A stretch of 64,000 nucleotides of DNA from JAHJQZ01 sp963675235 (GTDB taxonomy: Bacteria; Pseudomonadota; Alphaproteobacteria; Rhizobiales; Devosiaceae): the NCBI GenBank assembly GCA_963675235.2, contig CAXXFU010000003.1:22931-86930 (forward strand), given 5' to 3'. Below the pieces are notes generated by a model. That model saw only the letters and a program-made list of their open reading frames with translations. It searched no databases and was not told the DNA's origin. A program made the position numbers and the translations under genes. Within the stretch, counting starts at the first letter, position 1. The number at the start of each line of letters is the position of its first letter. Positions 53,126 to 61,949 of this stretch are shown here, one piece after another.

Positions 53126-53172
53126 ACCGGTTTCCGTTTCGCGAGAAAACGATCCACCGGATCGTTTTCGCA
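53126..53172. repeat. Hairpin repeat of the type common in Rhizobiales
   Basis: GAAAACGATC at 53145-53154 pairs with GATCGTTTTC at 53160-53169 around CACCG. The sequence GAAAACGATCC-N-GGATCGTTTTC is a pattern I recall as widespread in this order. It lies between the LysE gene and the Lrp gene. Confidence 0.55.
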
Positions 53173-53202
53173 TCCGCTCAACTCCTGAACATGCTCCCTA
53201 TA

Positions 53203-53670
53203 TCACGGCAGCGGCAGTTCGAAGCTGCGTTTGATGGTCTCCATCGGCACGTCGGTCTTGACCGTTTGCACGCTGGGAATGCGGGTCAGATGATCGGCCT
53301 GGAACCGCCAATAGGCGTGCAGGTCCGTGGTCACGACCCTGAGGATGGCGTCGCACTCGCCCGTCGTCAGGTAGCATTCGGTCACTTCGGGATACTTGCG
53401 CACGGTCTCGGCAAACTTGCGGGTCATCTCGCCGTCCTGGGTCTTGAACCAGACCCGGACGAACACCGTCAGTCCGAGGCCGAGTTCGGCGCCATCGAGA
53501 ATGGCGGCATAGCGGGTGATGACCCCCGATTCCTCCAAAAGACGCACCCGCCTCAGACAGGGTGACGGCGACAAACCGACTTCATTTGCCAGTTCGACAT
53601 TGGAAATGCGCCCGTTCTTTTGCAGAGTACGCAGGATACGCCGGTCAATGGCATCGAGAGTTGCTGGCAT
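53203..53670 (-). CDS. Lrp/AsnC family transcriptional regulator
   Basis: A 155-residue feast/famine regulator. The N-terminal helix-turn-helix is NGRISNVELANEVGLSPSPCLRRVRLLEESGVI (about 16-50), and the C-terminal RAM domain (about 65-150), which binds amino acids, includes VTECYLTTGECDAILRVVTTDL. A 12-bp inverted repeat sits immediately upstream, in the gap shared with argG, so it may control itself, argG or the LysE exporter downstream. Confidence 0.95.
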   Translation of the reverse strand: MPATLDAIDRRILRTLQKNGRISNVELANEVGLSPSPCLRRVRLLEESGVITRYAAILDGAELGLGLTVFVRVWFKTQDGEMTRKFAETVRKYPEVTECYLTTGECDAILRVVTTDLHAYWRFQADHLTRIPSVQTVKTDVPMETIKRSFELPLP

Positions 53671-53675
53671 GAACT

Positions 53676-53730
53676 GTCACGCTTGGAATTCGTGTTGGCA
53701 GATTATGCTACAAACTGGTCCAAGCGTGAC
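53676..53730. promoter_or_regulatory. 12-bp perfect inverted repeat in the lrp-argG gap
   Basis: GTCACGCTTGGA (53676-53687) recurs as its reverse complement at 53719-53730. The centres are 43 bases apart, about four helical turns. One arm starts five bases before the Lrp start and covers its ribosome binding position; the other faces argG. It fits a cooperative Lrp operator. Confidence 0.65.
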
Positions 53731-53796
53731 GTTTTCGCAAGATCATTGCGCCAGCGCCAGCGTATCGTGTCGGCATTTCGAACCGGGAAAAACTCC

Positions 53797-55023
53797 ATGA
53801 GCACCGAGATCAAGAAAGTCGTTCTCGCCTATTCGGGCGGCCTCGACACCTCCATTCTGCTGAAATGGCTGCGCAATACCTATAATTGCGAGGTCGTGAC
53901 CTTCACCGCCGATCTCGGCCAGGGCGAGGAACTGGAGCCGGCCCGCCAGAAAGCCGAGATGTTTGGCGTCAAGGAAATCTACATCGACGATCTGCGTGAG
54001 GAATTCGTCCGCGACTTCGTCTTCCCGATGTTCCGTGCCAATGCGCAATACGAGGGCGTCTATCTGCTCGGCACCTCGATCGCCCGGCCGCTGATCTCCA
54101 AGCGCCTTGTCGAGATCGCCCACGAGACCGGGGCCGACGCCATTGCCCATGGCGCCACCGGCAAGGGCAATGACCAGATCCGGTTCGAACTGGCCGCCTA
54201 TGCGCTCGATCCGGCGATCAAGGTTATCGCGCCCTGGCGCATCTGGGACCTGCAGTCGCGCACCAAGCTCATCCAGTATGCCGAGCTCAACCAGATCCCG
54301 GTGCCCAAGGACAAGCGCGGCGAGGCGCCGTTCTCGATCGACGCCAACCTGCTGCACACCTCCTCGGAAGGCAAGGTGCTCGAGGATCCGGCCGAGGAAG
54401 CGCCCGACTATATCTACCAGCGCACCGTCGATCCGGTGGACGCGCCCGACACGCCCGAATACATCACCATCGGGTTCGAAAAGGGCGACGCCGTCTCGAT
54501 CGATGGCCGGACACTGTCGCCGGCAACGCTGCTGGCGGCGCTCAACGAGTATGGCCGCAAGCATGGCATCGGCCGGCTCGATCTTGTCGAGAACCGCTAT
54601 GTCGGCATGAAATCGCGTGGCGTCTACGAGACCCCGGGCGGCACCATCCTGCTCGCGGCCCATCGCGGCATGGAATCGATCACGCTCGACCGTGGTGCGG
54701 CGCATCTCAAGGACGAGCTGATGCCGAAATATGCCGAGATGATCTACAACGGCTTCTGGTACTCGCCCGAACGTGAAATGCTGCAGGCCCTGATCGACAA
54801 GAGCCAGGAACTGGTGACCGGCGAAGTACGGCTGCGGCTCTACAAGGGCATGGCTGCGGTTGTTGGCCGCACCTCGCCCTATTCGCTGTACTCGGAGGAC
54901 CTGGTGACCTTCGAGGAAGGTTCGGGCACCTACGACCACCACGATGCCGAAGGATTCATTCGCCTCAACGCCTTGCGGCTCAAGACCTGGGGCGCCCGCA
55001 ACCGCAAGCTGTCTTCGCGCTGA
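53797..55023 (+). CDS. argG: Argininosuccinate synthase
   Basis: ArgG joins citrulline and aspartate in arginine synthesis. The ATP-pyrophosphatase loop is AYSGGLDTSILLKWL near residue 11; GATGKGNDQIRFE and GMKSRGVYETPGG are substrate-site blocks. Length 408 is normal. The frame is open upstream for 59 codons, but the ATG giving MSTEIKKVVLAYSGG is the family start. The upstream gap holds a perfect inverted repeat. Confidence 0.98.
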   Translation: MSTEIKKVVLAYSGGLDTSILLKWLRNTYNCEVVTFTADLGQGEELEPARQKAEMFGVKEIYIDDLREEFVRDFVFPMFRANAQYEGVYLLGTSIARPLISKRLVEIAHETGADAIAHGATGKGNDQIRFELAAYALDPAIKVIAPWRIWDLQSRTKLIQYAELNQIPVPKDKRGEAPFSIDANLLHTSSEGKVLEDPAEEAPDYIYQRTVDPVDAPDTPEYITIGFEKGDAVSIDGRTLSPATLLAALNEYGRKHGIGRLDLVENRYVGMKSRGVYETPGGTILLAAHRGMESITLDRGAAHLKDELMPKYAEMIYNGFWYSPEREMLQALIDKSQELVTGEVRLRLYKGMAAVVGRTSPYSLYSEDLVTFEEGSGTYDHHDAEGFIRLNALRLKTWGARNRKLSSR

Positions 55024-55045
55024 GGAGCCGGCACTCCCCACGCCA

Positions 55046-55094
55046 TGCCGGTGCGCGAAAAGAGCTTTAGCTTCATCGTGTTCGCGCACCGGCA
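55046..55094. terminator. Long hairpin after argG, no T-run
   Basis: TGCCGGTGCGCGAA pairs perfectly with TTCGCGCACCGGCA (14 bp) around a 21-base loop that itself contains AGCT/AGCT. It starts 23 bases after the argG stop. The absence of a T-run makes intrinsic termination uncertain; 3'-end protection is an alternative. Confidence 0.5.
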
Positions 55095-55293
55095 ATTAGG
55101 AAAATGTTTAGGACGCGAACAGTCCGGACACGGGCCGAATTGGATCGTTAATCCCCATACGCGAGACTGGCGCCGGCTCGCATGACGCGTATTCCGCCTT
55201 TGGCATTCAGGTACGTCAGCAGTGCGATCCGCACTGCAATTGCACCTAACAAGACAGACGACCGGCAATCGCGACCGGACATTGGGGACCTAA

Positions 55294-57489
55294 ATGCGTT
55301 TGTTGCCTGACGGGCGTGTTGCGCCAGCGACAATCAGCGACGTGACTGCTGACCATGACAGCCTCGACGGCGAATGCACGCCAGCCGACACCGATATCGT
55401 CGATATCAGGCTGCAAGCGGCCATTGCCCAGATTTCACAGGGCTTTGCAATGTTCGACGCCGATCAAAACCTGGTCGTGTGCAATGACGCCTTCGTTCGG
55501 ACCTTCCAGCTGTCCGTCGAGGTCTGCAGGCCTGGTACCTCTTTCTGGGACATTCTCAAACATGGCTGCGACAAGGGGTTCAAGCCCGCCGCCGACGACA
55601 TCAGTGCGGCGTATCTTCGAGACCTGATTTCCGAAAGGAAGTCGTGGAGCAGCGTCGCCCCAACCGAGAACGGTCGCATGCTGAGCACGATCCACGAACC
55701 CTTGCAGGATGGCGGCTGGGTTTCGATTGTCGAAGACGTCACCGAAAAACAGCAACGCCAGCAGGAGGAAATGGCCCGCCTTCGAGAGGCCGAGGCGCAA
55801 ACCATGCGCTTCAACGCCGCGGTCGCGAACATGAGCCAGGGCCTGTCGATGTTCGACGCGAACCGCAAGCTCATCACCTGCAATGACAGTTTTGCCCGGC
55901 TGTACTCCCTGCCCGAAGAGTTGACCCGGCCCGGCACGGACATCACCGACATCATGAGACACCGCGCCTCGATTTCGATGATCGAGACAGATGCAACCTT
56001 GGAATCGATGCTGCAATTCGTCGACGCCACGGCAACCGACCACGCCGCCTTCAAGGGCGTGCGGACCATGCAGAACGGCCGGGTGGTCATGATCAACCAC
56101 CAGCCCCTCATCGATGGCGGCTGGCTGTCGACGCATGAGGACATCACCAACCAGCACCACAATGCCGAGATCATTCACTTCATGGCCCGGCATGACAATC
56201 TGACCGGTCTGCCCAACCGCGCGACGTTCCTGGAAACGCTCGCCGATGCCGAGCGCGGCATCGCCACGGGAGACCGCATGGCCGTGCTCAGCATCGATCT
56301 GGAAAGGTTCAAGGACGTCAATGACGCCTTCGGCCATCCCGTCGGCGATGCGGTGCTCGCCGCAATCGGCGACCGGCTGCGCGTCGAATTCGAAGGCCGC
56401 GGCGTTGCCGGCCGCCTCGGTGGCGACGATTTTGCCGCCCTTGTCGGTCCGCTCAGTTCCGACGAAGACGTCCTTGATCTTGCCGAGTCCCTTATCGCCA
56501 GTCTGCGTCGGCCGCTGACGATCGGAGATACGACCGTGTTCTGCGATGCCTCGATCGGCATCGCAATGGCGCCCACGCATGGCCGCGAGGCCAATCAGCT
56601 GATCTATTGCGCCGACCTCGCACTGAGCACGGCGAAATCGAGCGAAAACCGGGGCTGGTGTGTTTTCGAACCCAACATGGACCGGGCCCAGCGCCGCCGA
56701 CTGACCATCGAGCGCGGTCTGCATCAGGCGCTCGAGAACGACAGCCTGACGCTGGCCTATCAGCCGCTGATCGCGTTCGACACTGGCCGGGTTTCGTGCT
56801 GCGAGGCGCTGCTGCGCTGGGAATGCCCGGCTCTCGGGACGGTTTCGCCCGCCGAGTTCATACCGGTGGCAGAGGAAACTGGTCTCATCCGCGAGATCGG
56901 CGTCAAGGCGCTCGAGTCCGCCTGCATGGAAGCGGCAAACTGGCCGTGTCACGTGCGGGTCGCCGTAAACGTTTCACCGGTGCAGTTCCGCGGCGACGAC
57001 CTCGTCGAGCACGTGGCCCATGCACTGATGGTGTCCGGGCTGGAGCCGTCGCGGCTGGAGCTGGAGATCACCGAATCGCTGTTCCTGGCCGATGACGAAC
57101 ACAATCTCGAAATGCTGCATCGTCTGCGCGAACTCGGCGTCCGTTTCGCGCTCGATGACTTCGGCACCGGTTATTCCTCGCTGGCCTATATGCTGCGCTT
57201 CCCCTTCGACAAGGTGAAGATCGACCGCTCGATCGTCTCTACCGTTGCCGAAAAACCGGAAACGGCGACGATGATCTCGGCGATCGCCGATCTGTGTCGG
57301 GGTCTCAAGATGCTGACCGTGGCCGAGGGTATCGAGACCGAGGAGCAGATGACCATGGTCGCCGCCCATGGCTGCAACGAGGTGCAGGGCTACATTTTCG
57401 CACCGGCCCTGCCGGGCACGGCGATCAGGGAACTGTTGCGCCGCAAGCAGATCCGCACCCACGAAGTGCCGACGGCCCTGTCTGCCTGA
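55294..57489 (+). CDS. PAS-PAS-GGDEF-EAL cyclic-di-GMP signalling protein
   Basis: A 731-residue cytoplasmic protein. Two related PAS-7-like sensor domains come first (ISQGFAMFDADQNLVVCNDAF near 50 and MSQGLSMFDANRKLITCNDSF near 183). A GGDEF domain follows at about 295-460, with RLGGDDFAAL in place of GGDEF, so its cyclase activity is doubtful. The EAL domain at about 470-720 keeps EALLRW, ELEITESLF, DDFGTGYSSL and KIDRSIV, the set expected of an active c-di-GMP phosphodiesterase. No membrane helix is seen. It stands alone after argG. Confidence 0.93.
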   Translation: MRLLPDGRVAPATISDVTADHDSLDGECTPADTDIVDIRLQAAIAQISQGFAMFDADQNLVVCNDAFVRTFQLSVEVCRPGTSFWDILKHGCDKGFKPAADDISAAYLRDLISERKSWSSVAPTENGRMLSTIHEPLQDGGWVSIVEDVTEKQQRQQEEMARLREAEAQTMRFNAAVANMSQGLSMFDANRKLITCNDSFARLYSLPEELTRPGTDITDIMRHRASISMIETDATLESMLQFVDATATDHAAFKGVRTMQNGRVVMINHQPLIDGGWLSTHEDITNQHHNAEIIHFMARHDNLTGLPNRATFLETLADAERGIATGDRMAVLSIDLERFKDVNDAFGHPVGDAVLAAIGDRLRVEFEGRGVAGRLGGDDFAALVGPLSSDEDVLDLAESLIASLRRPLTIGDTTVFCDASIGIAMAPTHGREANQLIYCADLALSTAKSSENRGWCVFEPNMDRAQRRRLTIERGLHQALENDSLTLAYQPLIAFDTGRVSCCEALLRWECPALGTVSPAEFIPVAEETGLIREIGVKALESACMEAANWPCHVRVAVNVSPVQFRGDDLVEHVAHALMVSGLEPSRLELEITESLFLADDEHNLEMLHRLRELGVRFALDDFGTGYSSLAYMLRFPFDKVKIDRSIVSTVAEKPETATMISAIADLCRGLKMLTVAEGIETEEQMTMVAAHGCNEVQGYIFAPALPGTAIRELLRRKQIRTHEVPTALSA

Positions 57490-57609
57490 GACCACCGATC
57501 GTGTCTTGCCCGGCCTTGCCCGGGAATCTGCTTTCCGGGCACGGGAGATCATCGGCGTCCTGGCGCCGCGCCATTTTGATCCGTTGCTTCCGATTTTGCG
57601 GCAATTCTC

Positions 57610-58830
57610 CTAGAGGCTCAGCCCGCGCATCAGCTTCGGTTCGCTGCCCCCGACCGCAGCGGCATGGCGGATCAGCCCCGACTTGATTGGTCCCAGCCGG
57701 TCGACGATGCCGATGCCGAGGTCGCGCAGGGCGCGCACCGGCGGCACGTCGTTGGAGAACAATCGGTTGAGCCCGTCCGTTGCCATCGCCATCAGCGCCG
57801 TGTCGAAGCGCCGCCAGCCGGTATAGGCGCCAAGGATATCGGCGGAGCCGTGATCCTGTCCGAGGCGCAGCGCCTTGATGACCAGCTCTGTCAGCGCCGC
57901 GACATCCTTGAGGCCAAGGTTGAGCCCCTGTCCGGCGATGGGATGAACGACGTGGGCGGCGTCGCCGATCAGTGCCAGCCGCTGGGCGTGGAACTGTCGG
58001 GCAATCTGCAACCGCAGTGGGAACACCTGCACCTGATCGACCACCTCGACCTTTCCGAACACCGATCCCATCGCCTGTTCGATCACTTCGGCCAGTTCCT
58101 CGGGTGACAATTGCTTGAGGCGCTGGGCTTCATCGCTGGTTTCCGTGAACACCAGCGAGGACCGGTTCGCCGGCAGCGGCAGGCTGGCGAAAGGCCCTGC
58201 CGGCCGGAAGTGTTCCCATGCCGTCTGCTCATGATCGCGCTCGTGGGCGATGGTGGTGACAAGGCCGGACTGGCCATAGGCATGACCGATGGTGGCGATG
58301 CCGGCCTGTTTCCTCAGGTTCGATTGCGCCCCGTCGGCGGCGACAACCAGCGGTGAGACGATCACGGTGCCATCGGCAAGCGTCAGCTGGGCCTTGCCGG
58401 CGCCGGCGTCGAACCCGGTGATCTCGGCGGGTCCGATCAGCTCGACGCTGTCGGAAACGCGTCCGAGCAAGGCACGGATCAGCACCCTGTTCGGTACCAT
58501 ATGGGCATAGGGCAGGCCGGGCGCGACATCGCCGTCAAAGCTGAGGAACAGCGGTCGCGAGACATCGCCTGCGCCCGAATCGGTGATCCGCATCGATTTG
58601 ATCGCCGCCGCCTCCGGCGCGATCTCGTCCCACAGGCCAAGCGCTTCAAGCACGCGGGTGACGCCGGCGGCCAGGGCCGAGGCGCGCGCATCGGAAGGAA
58701 TGGTGAACTCGCGCCGGTCGAGAACCACCACCGACAGTTCGGGCTGGAAGCGGACAAGGCTAGCCGCCAGCGCCAGGCCCACCGGACCGCCGCCGACAAT
58801 GGCAATGTCGCAGACCTTCTCGCTCGCCAT
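57610..58830 (-). CDS. FAD-dependent ubiquinone-biosynthesis monooxygenase (UbiH/UbiF/COQ6 family)
   Basis: A 406-residue flavin hydroxylase. The FAD motifs are DIAIVGGGPVGLALAASL at the start and LIGDAAHVVHPIAGQGLNLGLKDV near residue 280, both typical of the UbiH family. It should hydroxylate the ubiquinone ring; which position is uncertain, since alphaproteobacterial members such as UbiL can be broad. The ATG giving MASEKVCD is preferred over one two codons upstream. It is convergent with the EAL protein. Confidence 0.92.
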   Translation of the reverse strand: MASEKVCDIAIVGGGPVGLALAASLVRFQPELSVVVLDRREFTIPSDARASALAAGVTRVLEALGLWDEIAPEAAAIKSMRITDSGAGDVSRPLFLSFDGDVAPGLPYAHMVPNRVLIRALLGRVSDSVELIGPAEITGFDAGAGKAQLTLADGTVIVSPLVVAADGAQSNLRKQAGIATIGHAYGQSGLVTTIAHERDHEQTAWEHFRPAGPFASLPLPANRSSLVFTETSDEAQRLKQLSPEELAEVIEQAMGSVFGKVEVVDQVQVFPLRLQIARQFHAQRLALIGDAAHVVHPIAGQGLNLGLKDVAALTELVIKALRLGQDHGSADILGAYTGWRRFDTALMAMATDGLNRLFSNDVPPVRALRDLGIGIVDRLGPIKSGLIRHAAAVGGSEPKLMRGLSL

Positions 58831-59192
58831 GTGCAACTCCCCGCCCTTGGCATTTCATCCCTGCTTGTGACTCGCCCATGGCGCCAGCGCAACGTTTTCG
58901 CCAACAGCCGGGTGCGATGCCGGTTTCCGGCAATGATACTCCGGGTCCAATGCAGCGGAAATCGGGTCGTGACGTGACGCGTTCCCGGCTGTCCTGGCGC
59001 TGCCACAAGGAGCGGCAGGTGACCACCTTGTGTGCAAAGGCCTGCCATTTTGACGGCAGTTTTCTGGCAACGTCGACACAGTCTCCCGAGAATAACTAGC
59101 GAAAGCAATGAATTAGCAAGGCACGACGCGCCTTGGCACGCCGTTTGAGTCTTTGCAGGCATCCACCCCGTCGAGGCAAGAAAGGACACTGG
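58831..59192. other. Gene-free gap before the first PII gene
   Basis: This 362-base divergent gap should hold the promoter of the monooxygenase gene and the nitrogen-regulated promoter of the first PII gene (59133-59149). CAAGGC and GCCTTG form a small inverted repeat just upstream of that promoter. No coding region is supported. Confidence 0.6.
59133..59149 (+). promoter_or_regulatory. Sigma-54-like promoter of the first PII gene
   Basis: TTGGCACGCCGTTTGAG has the TGGCAC block and correct GG-N10 spacing of sigma-54 promoters, with GA where the -12 GC is expected. It ends 43 bases upstream of the start codon. Confidence 0.6.
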
Positions 59193-59531
59193 ATGAAATA
59201 CGTGGTTGCGATCATCAAGCCATCGCGGCTGGAAGATGTGCGCCAGGCGCTCAGCGAACTGGACGTGCATGGCATCACCGTCACCGAGGTCAAGGGATAT
59301 GGCCGCCAGAAAGGCCATTCCGAAATCTACAGGGGCACCGAATATGCGGTGCATTTCCTGCCCAAGCTCAAGCTCGAGATTGCCCTCGACGATGCCCAGG
59401 TGGATCCGGTCGTCGCCGCCGTCAAGCAAGGCGCCCAGACCGGGCGCATTGGCGACGGCAAGGTCTTCGTCCTCGACCTGCTCGACGTTATCCGCATCCG
59501 TACCGGCGAGTCCGGGGTGGAAGCGCTGTGA
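59193..59531 (+). CDS. Nitrogen regulatory PII protein, copy 1
   Basis: A 112-residue PII signal protein that senses 2-oxoglutarate, ATP/ADP and, through uridylylation, glutamine. The T-loop EVKGYGRQKGHSEIYRGTEY carries Tyr51, the uridylylation site, and the B-loop TGRIGDGKVFV is intact. It differs from the other two copies by Y36 and A52 and is less like them overall. It has no amt gene directly behind it; whether it is GlnB or GlnK cannot be settled by sequence alone. It has its own sigma-54-like promoter. Confidence 0.95.
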   Translation: MKYVVAIIKPSRLEDVRQALSELDVHGITVTEVKGYGRQKGHSEIYRGTEYAVHFLPKLKLEIALDDAQVDPVVAAVKQGAQTGRIGDGKVFVLDLLDVIRIRTGESGVEAL

Positions 59532-59872
59532 ACCTGCCGTCCGGAGCAAGGCTTGTCGGTGACCACGTGGGCACGACGTGCCCTGGCGGTCGCCGGCCCT
59601 GTTCCGGCGCGCCGAACCGCGCGGGCAATGGCAAGGAACAATGGTTGACGAGTGATTTCATGTGCTGGTCAATAATTGTGCACGCCTTTCATCGTGTGAT
59701 CAAAATGTGTGCAATATCCCCCGCCGATTGTTGGCAAGATTGGGGCACACGTCATAACACACTGATTTTTCACACGAATAAAATTTGGCGAATCTGGCAC
59801 ACAGCTTGAGAGCGATCCCTGTGGGCTCAGTTCTCGCCACCGCCCAAGTGCAAGACAAGAGGAACCTTCGTA
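59532..59872. other. Gene-free gap between the first and second PII genes
   Basis: The gap holds a small perfect hairpin after the first PII gene (GGGCAC-GAC-GTGCCC, 59570-59584), an AT-rich stretch with repeated GTGTGCA and CACAC words that could be enhancer sites for NtrC, and the sigma-54-like promoter at 59794-59810. No gene is supported. Confidence 0.6.
59794..59810 (+). promoter_or_regulatory. Sigma-54-like promoter of glnK2-amtB1
   Basis: CTGGCACACAGCTTGAG again shows TGGCAC and GG-N10-GA, the same -12 variant as the first PII promoter. It ends 62 bases upstream of the second PII gene. Confidence 0.65.
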
Positions 59873-60211
59873 ATGAAATTCGTGACTGCCATCATCAAGC
59901 CGTCTCGGCTGGAGCACGTCCGCGAAGCACTGAACGCTTTGGACGTTCACGGCATGACCGTGACCGAGGTGAAAGGCTTCGGGCGCCAGAAAGGCCATTC
60001 GGAAATCTACCGCGGCGCCGAATACGAGGTGCATTTCCTGCCCAAGCTCAAGCTCGAAGTCGCTGTCGATGACGCCCAGACCGAGGCAGTTGCCGCTGCA
60101 ATTCGAGAAGCCGCGACCACCGGCAAGATCGGTGACGGCAAGATTTTCGTGCTCGACCTCGAGCAGGCCACCCGCATTCGTACCGGCGAATCCGGTTCTG
60201 CGGCCCTCTAG
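59873..60211 (+). CDS. glnK: Nitrogen regulatory PII protein GlnK, copy 2
   Basis: A 112-residue PII protein directly upstream (30 bases) of an ammonium channel gene, the mark of GlnK, which plugs AmtB when nitrogen is plentiful. The T-loop EVKGFGRQKGHSEIYRGAEY has Tyr51; the B-loop TGKIGDGKIFV and C-loop RIRTGESG are normal. It differs from the third copy at about 11 of 112 positions, so those two are close paralogues. Confidence 0.97.
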   Translation: MKFVTAIIKPSRLEHVREALNALDVHGMTVTEVKGFGRQKGHSEIYRGAEYEVHFLPKLKLEVAVDDAQTEAVAAAIREAATTGKIGDGKIFVLDLEQATRIRTGESGSAAL

Positions 60212-60241
60212 AACCGCCAGATTATGCACTGGAGACACATA

Positions 60242-61591
60242 ATGACTGATTTCAAACTCCCGAGGATCGCAGGCACGGCGCTGATTGCCACGCTTGCCTT
60301 GACCGTTCCGGCGCTTGCTCAGGAAGCCGAGCCGGCCGTCGAAGCGGCTGTGGGCGGCGTTCCCGAAGAGGTCGGCTTCATCCTGACCACCTTCATGTTC
60401 CTTGTCACCGGCTTCCTGGTGATGTGGATGGCCGCGGGCTTCACCATGCTCGAAGCCGGCCTCGTGCGTCGCAAGAACGTGTCGATGCAGCTGTTGAAGA
60501 ACGTTTCCCTGTTCTCGATCGCCGCCATCGCCTACTACCTGATCGGCTACAACCTGATGTATCCGGGTGACGGCTGGACCATCCTCAACGTTCTCGGCGC
60601 GTTCGGTTTCGCCACGCTCGAGCCGGTCGGCGTCGGCGCCGATGCGGTCGATCTGACCTATGCATCGGTCGGATCCGACTTCTTCTTCCAGCTGATGTTC
60701 TGCGCCACCACTGCCTCGATCGTTTCGGGCGCCCTGGCCGAGCGCATCAAGCTGTGGCCGTTCCTGATCTTCATCCTGATCCTCACGGCCCTCATCTACC
60801 CGATCCAGGCGTCCTGGAAGTGGGGAGGCGGCTTCCTGCTCACCCAGTTCAATTTCCAGGATTTCGCCGGTTCGACCGTCGTGCACTCCGTTGGTGGCTG
60901 GGCCGCTCTCGCCGGAGCGCTCCTGCTTGGCGCTCGCAAGGGCAAGTACGACGCAAACGGCGCTGTCACTCCGATGCCCGGTTCCTCTATGCCGCTTGCC
61001 ACGCTCGGCATGTTCATCCTGTGGCTCGGCTGGTTCGGCTTCAATGGCGGTTCGCAGCTGTACATGAACTCCGCCGGCAATGTCGCCGACATCTCCCGCA
61101 TCTTCGCCAATACCAACACCGCCGCTGCCGGTGGTGCGGTTGCTGCCCTGATCCTCACCCAGCTTCTGTACAAGAAGGTCGACCTCACCATGGTGCTCAA
61201 CGGCGCCCTGGCCGGCCTTGTGTCGATCACGGCCGAACCGCTGACCCCCGGTCTCGGCATGGCCACGCTGATCGGTGGTGTCGGCGGCGTGATCGTCGTG
61301 TTCGCGGTTCCGTTCCTCGACAAGCTCAAGATCGACGACGTGGTTGGTGCCATTCCGGTCCACCTGTTCGCCGGCATCTGGGGCACGCTCGCCGTGGTCA
61401 TCACCAACCCGGCCGCGAGCTTCTTCGGCCAGCTCATCTCGATCATCATCGTCGGCGTCTTCGTGTTCGTCGTCGCCGGCATTGTCTGGATGATCCTGAA
61501 GGCGACCATGGGCATCCGCGTTTCCGAAGAGGAAGAAGCCCTCGGCCTCGACAAGACCGAGGTCGGCGTCGAAGCCTATCCGGAATTCTAG
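60242..61591 (+). CDS. amtB: Ammonium transporter AmtB, type 1
   Basis: A 449-residue ammonium channel with a signal peptide (cut after ALA near residue 26, leaving QEAEP) and eleven helices. The twin pore histidines are His215 (STVVHSVGG) and His374 (IPVHLFAGIWG). SWKWGGGF and WLGWFGFNGGSQLYM place it in the alphaproteobacterial Amt branch that differs from E. coli AmtB, so it is not a recent copy of the second channel. GlnK copy 2 precedes it in the same transcript. Confidence 0.96.
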   Translation: MTDFKLPRIAGTALIATLALTVPALAQEAEPAVEAAVGGVPEEVGFILTTFMFLVTGFLVMWMAAGFTMLEAGLVRRKNVSMQLLKNVSLFSIAAIAYYLIGYNLMYPGDGWTILNVLGAFGFATLEPVGVGADAVDLTYASVGSDFFFQLMFCATTASIVSGALAERIKLWPFLIFILILTALIYPIQASWKWGGGFLLTQFNFQDFAGSTVVHSVGGWAALAGALLLGARKGKYDANGAVTPMPGSSMPLATLGMFILWLGWFGFNGGSQLYMNSAGNVADISRIFANTNTAAAGGAVAALILTQLLYKKVDLTMVLNGALAGLVSITAEPLTPGLGMATLIGGVGGVIVVFAVPFLDKLKIDDVVGAIPVHLFAGIWGTLAVVITNPAASFFGQLISIIIVGVFVFVVAGIVWMILKATMGIRVSEEEEALGLDKTEVGVEAYPEF

Positions 61592-61717
61592 CATTCCGGG
61601 GGGAACTGGCGGTTCGGGCTCTGCCCGGACCGCCTGCCGGGCGCGGCGCGCAGTTCGAGGGCAACAGGCCCGATCAAGGACTGCGTCCCCCGCCCGACCA
61701 AGCCTCCCTTGGCGGTA

Positions 61718-61744
61718 CGGGCCACTCCCAGGAGGAGTGGCCCG
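61718..61744 (+). terminator. Hairpin after amtB1, no T-run
   Basis: CGGGCCACTCC pairs with GGAGTGGCCCG (11 bp, loop CAGGA). It is strong but not followed by T, so termination is probable rather than certain. Confidence 0.55.
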
Positions 61745-61870
61745 CCGGTCCGTGAAGTATCGATGAAAGTGTACAATCTTCGTCTGGAATAATCTCCGGG
61801 AACAACCGGCACCGGAAGACCCGAACCATGTTGCGTTGCTCGCTCCGTCGCGATTGCCGCCCAACAGAAC

Positions 61871-61887
61871 TTGGCACAATACTGGCA
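61871..61887 (+). promoter_or_regulatory. Sigma-54-like promoter of glnK3-amtB2
   Basis: TTGGCACAATACTGGCA has TTGGCAC and the exact GG-N10-GC spacing of sigma-54 promoters. It ends 62 bases before the third PII gene, the same distance as for the second PII gene. Confidence 0.7.
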
Positions 61888-61949
61888 TGGTCTTGAGGGA
61901 ACCGTCGGCCAACGCGCCGCTCCGGGAGTGAGAGAGAAGGAATGATCCG

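Larger units (their letters stand above)
61592..61949. other. Gene-free gap between amtB1 and the third PII gene
   Basis: Besides the hairpin at 61718-61744 and the sigma-54-like promoter at 61871-61887, this 358-base gap shows no coding signal. It separates the two glnK-amtB pairs into different transcription units. Confidence 0.6.

Noticed and set aside
57517..57541. A 7-bp hairpin between the EAL protein and monooxygenase genes, considered as a terminator
   Set aside because: TGCCCGG and CCGGGCA pair, but there is no T-run on either strand and the stem is short.
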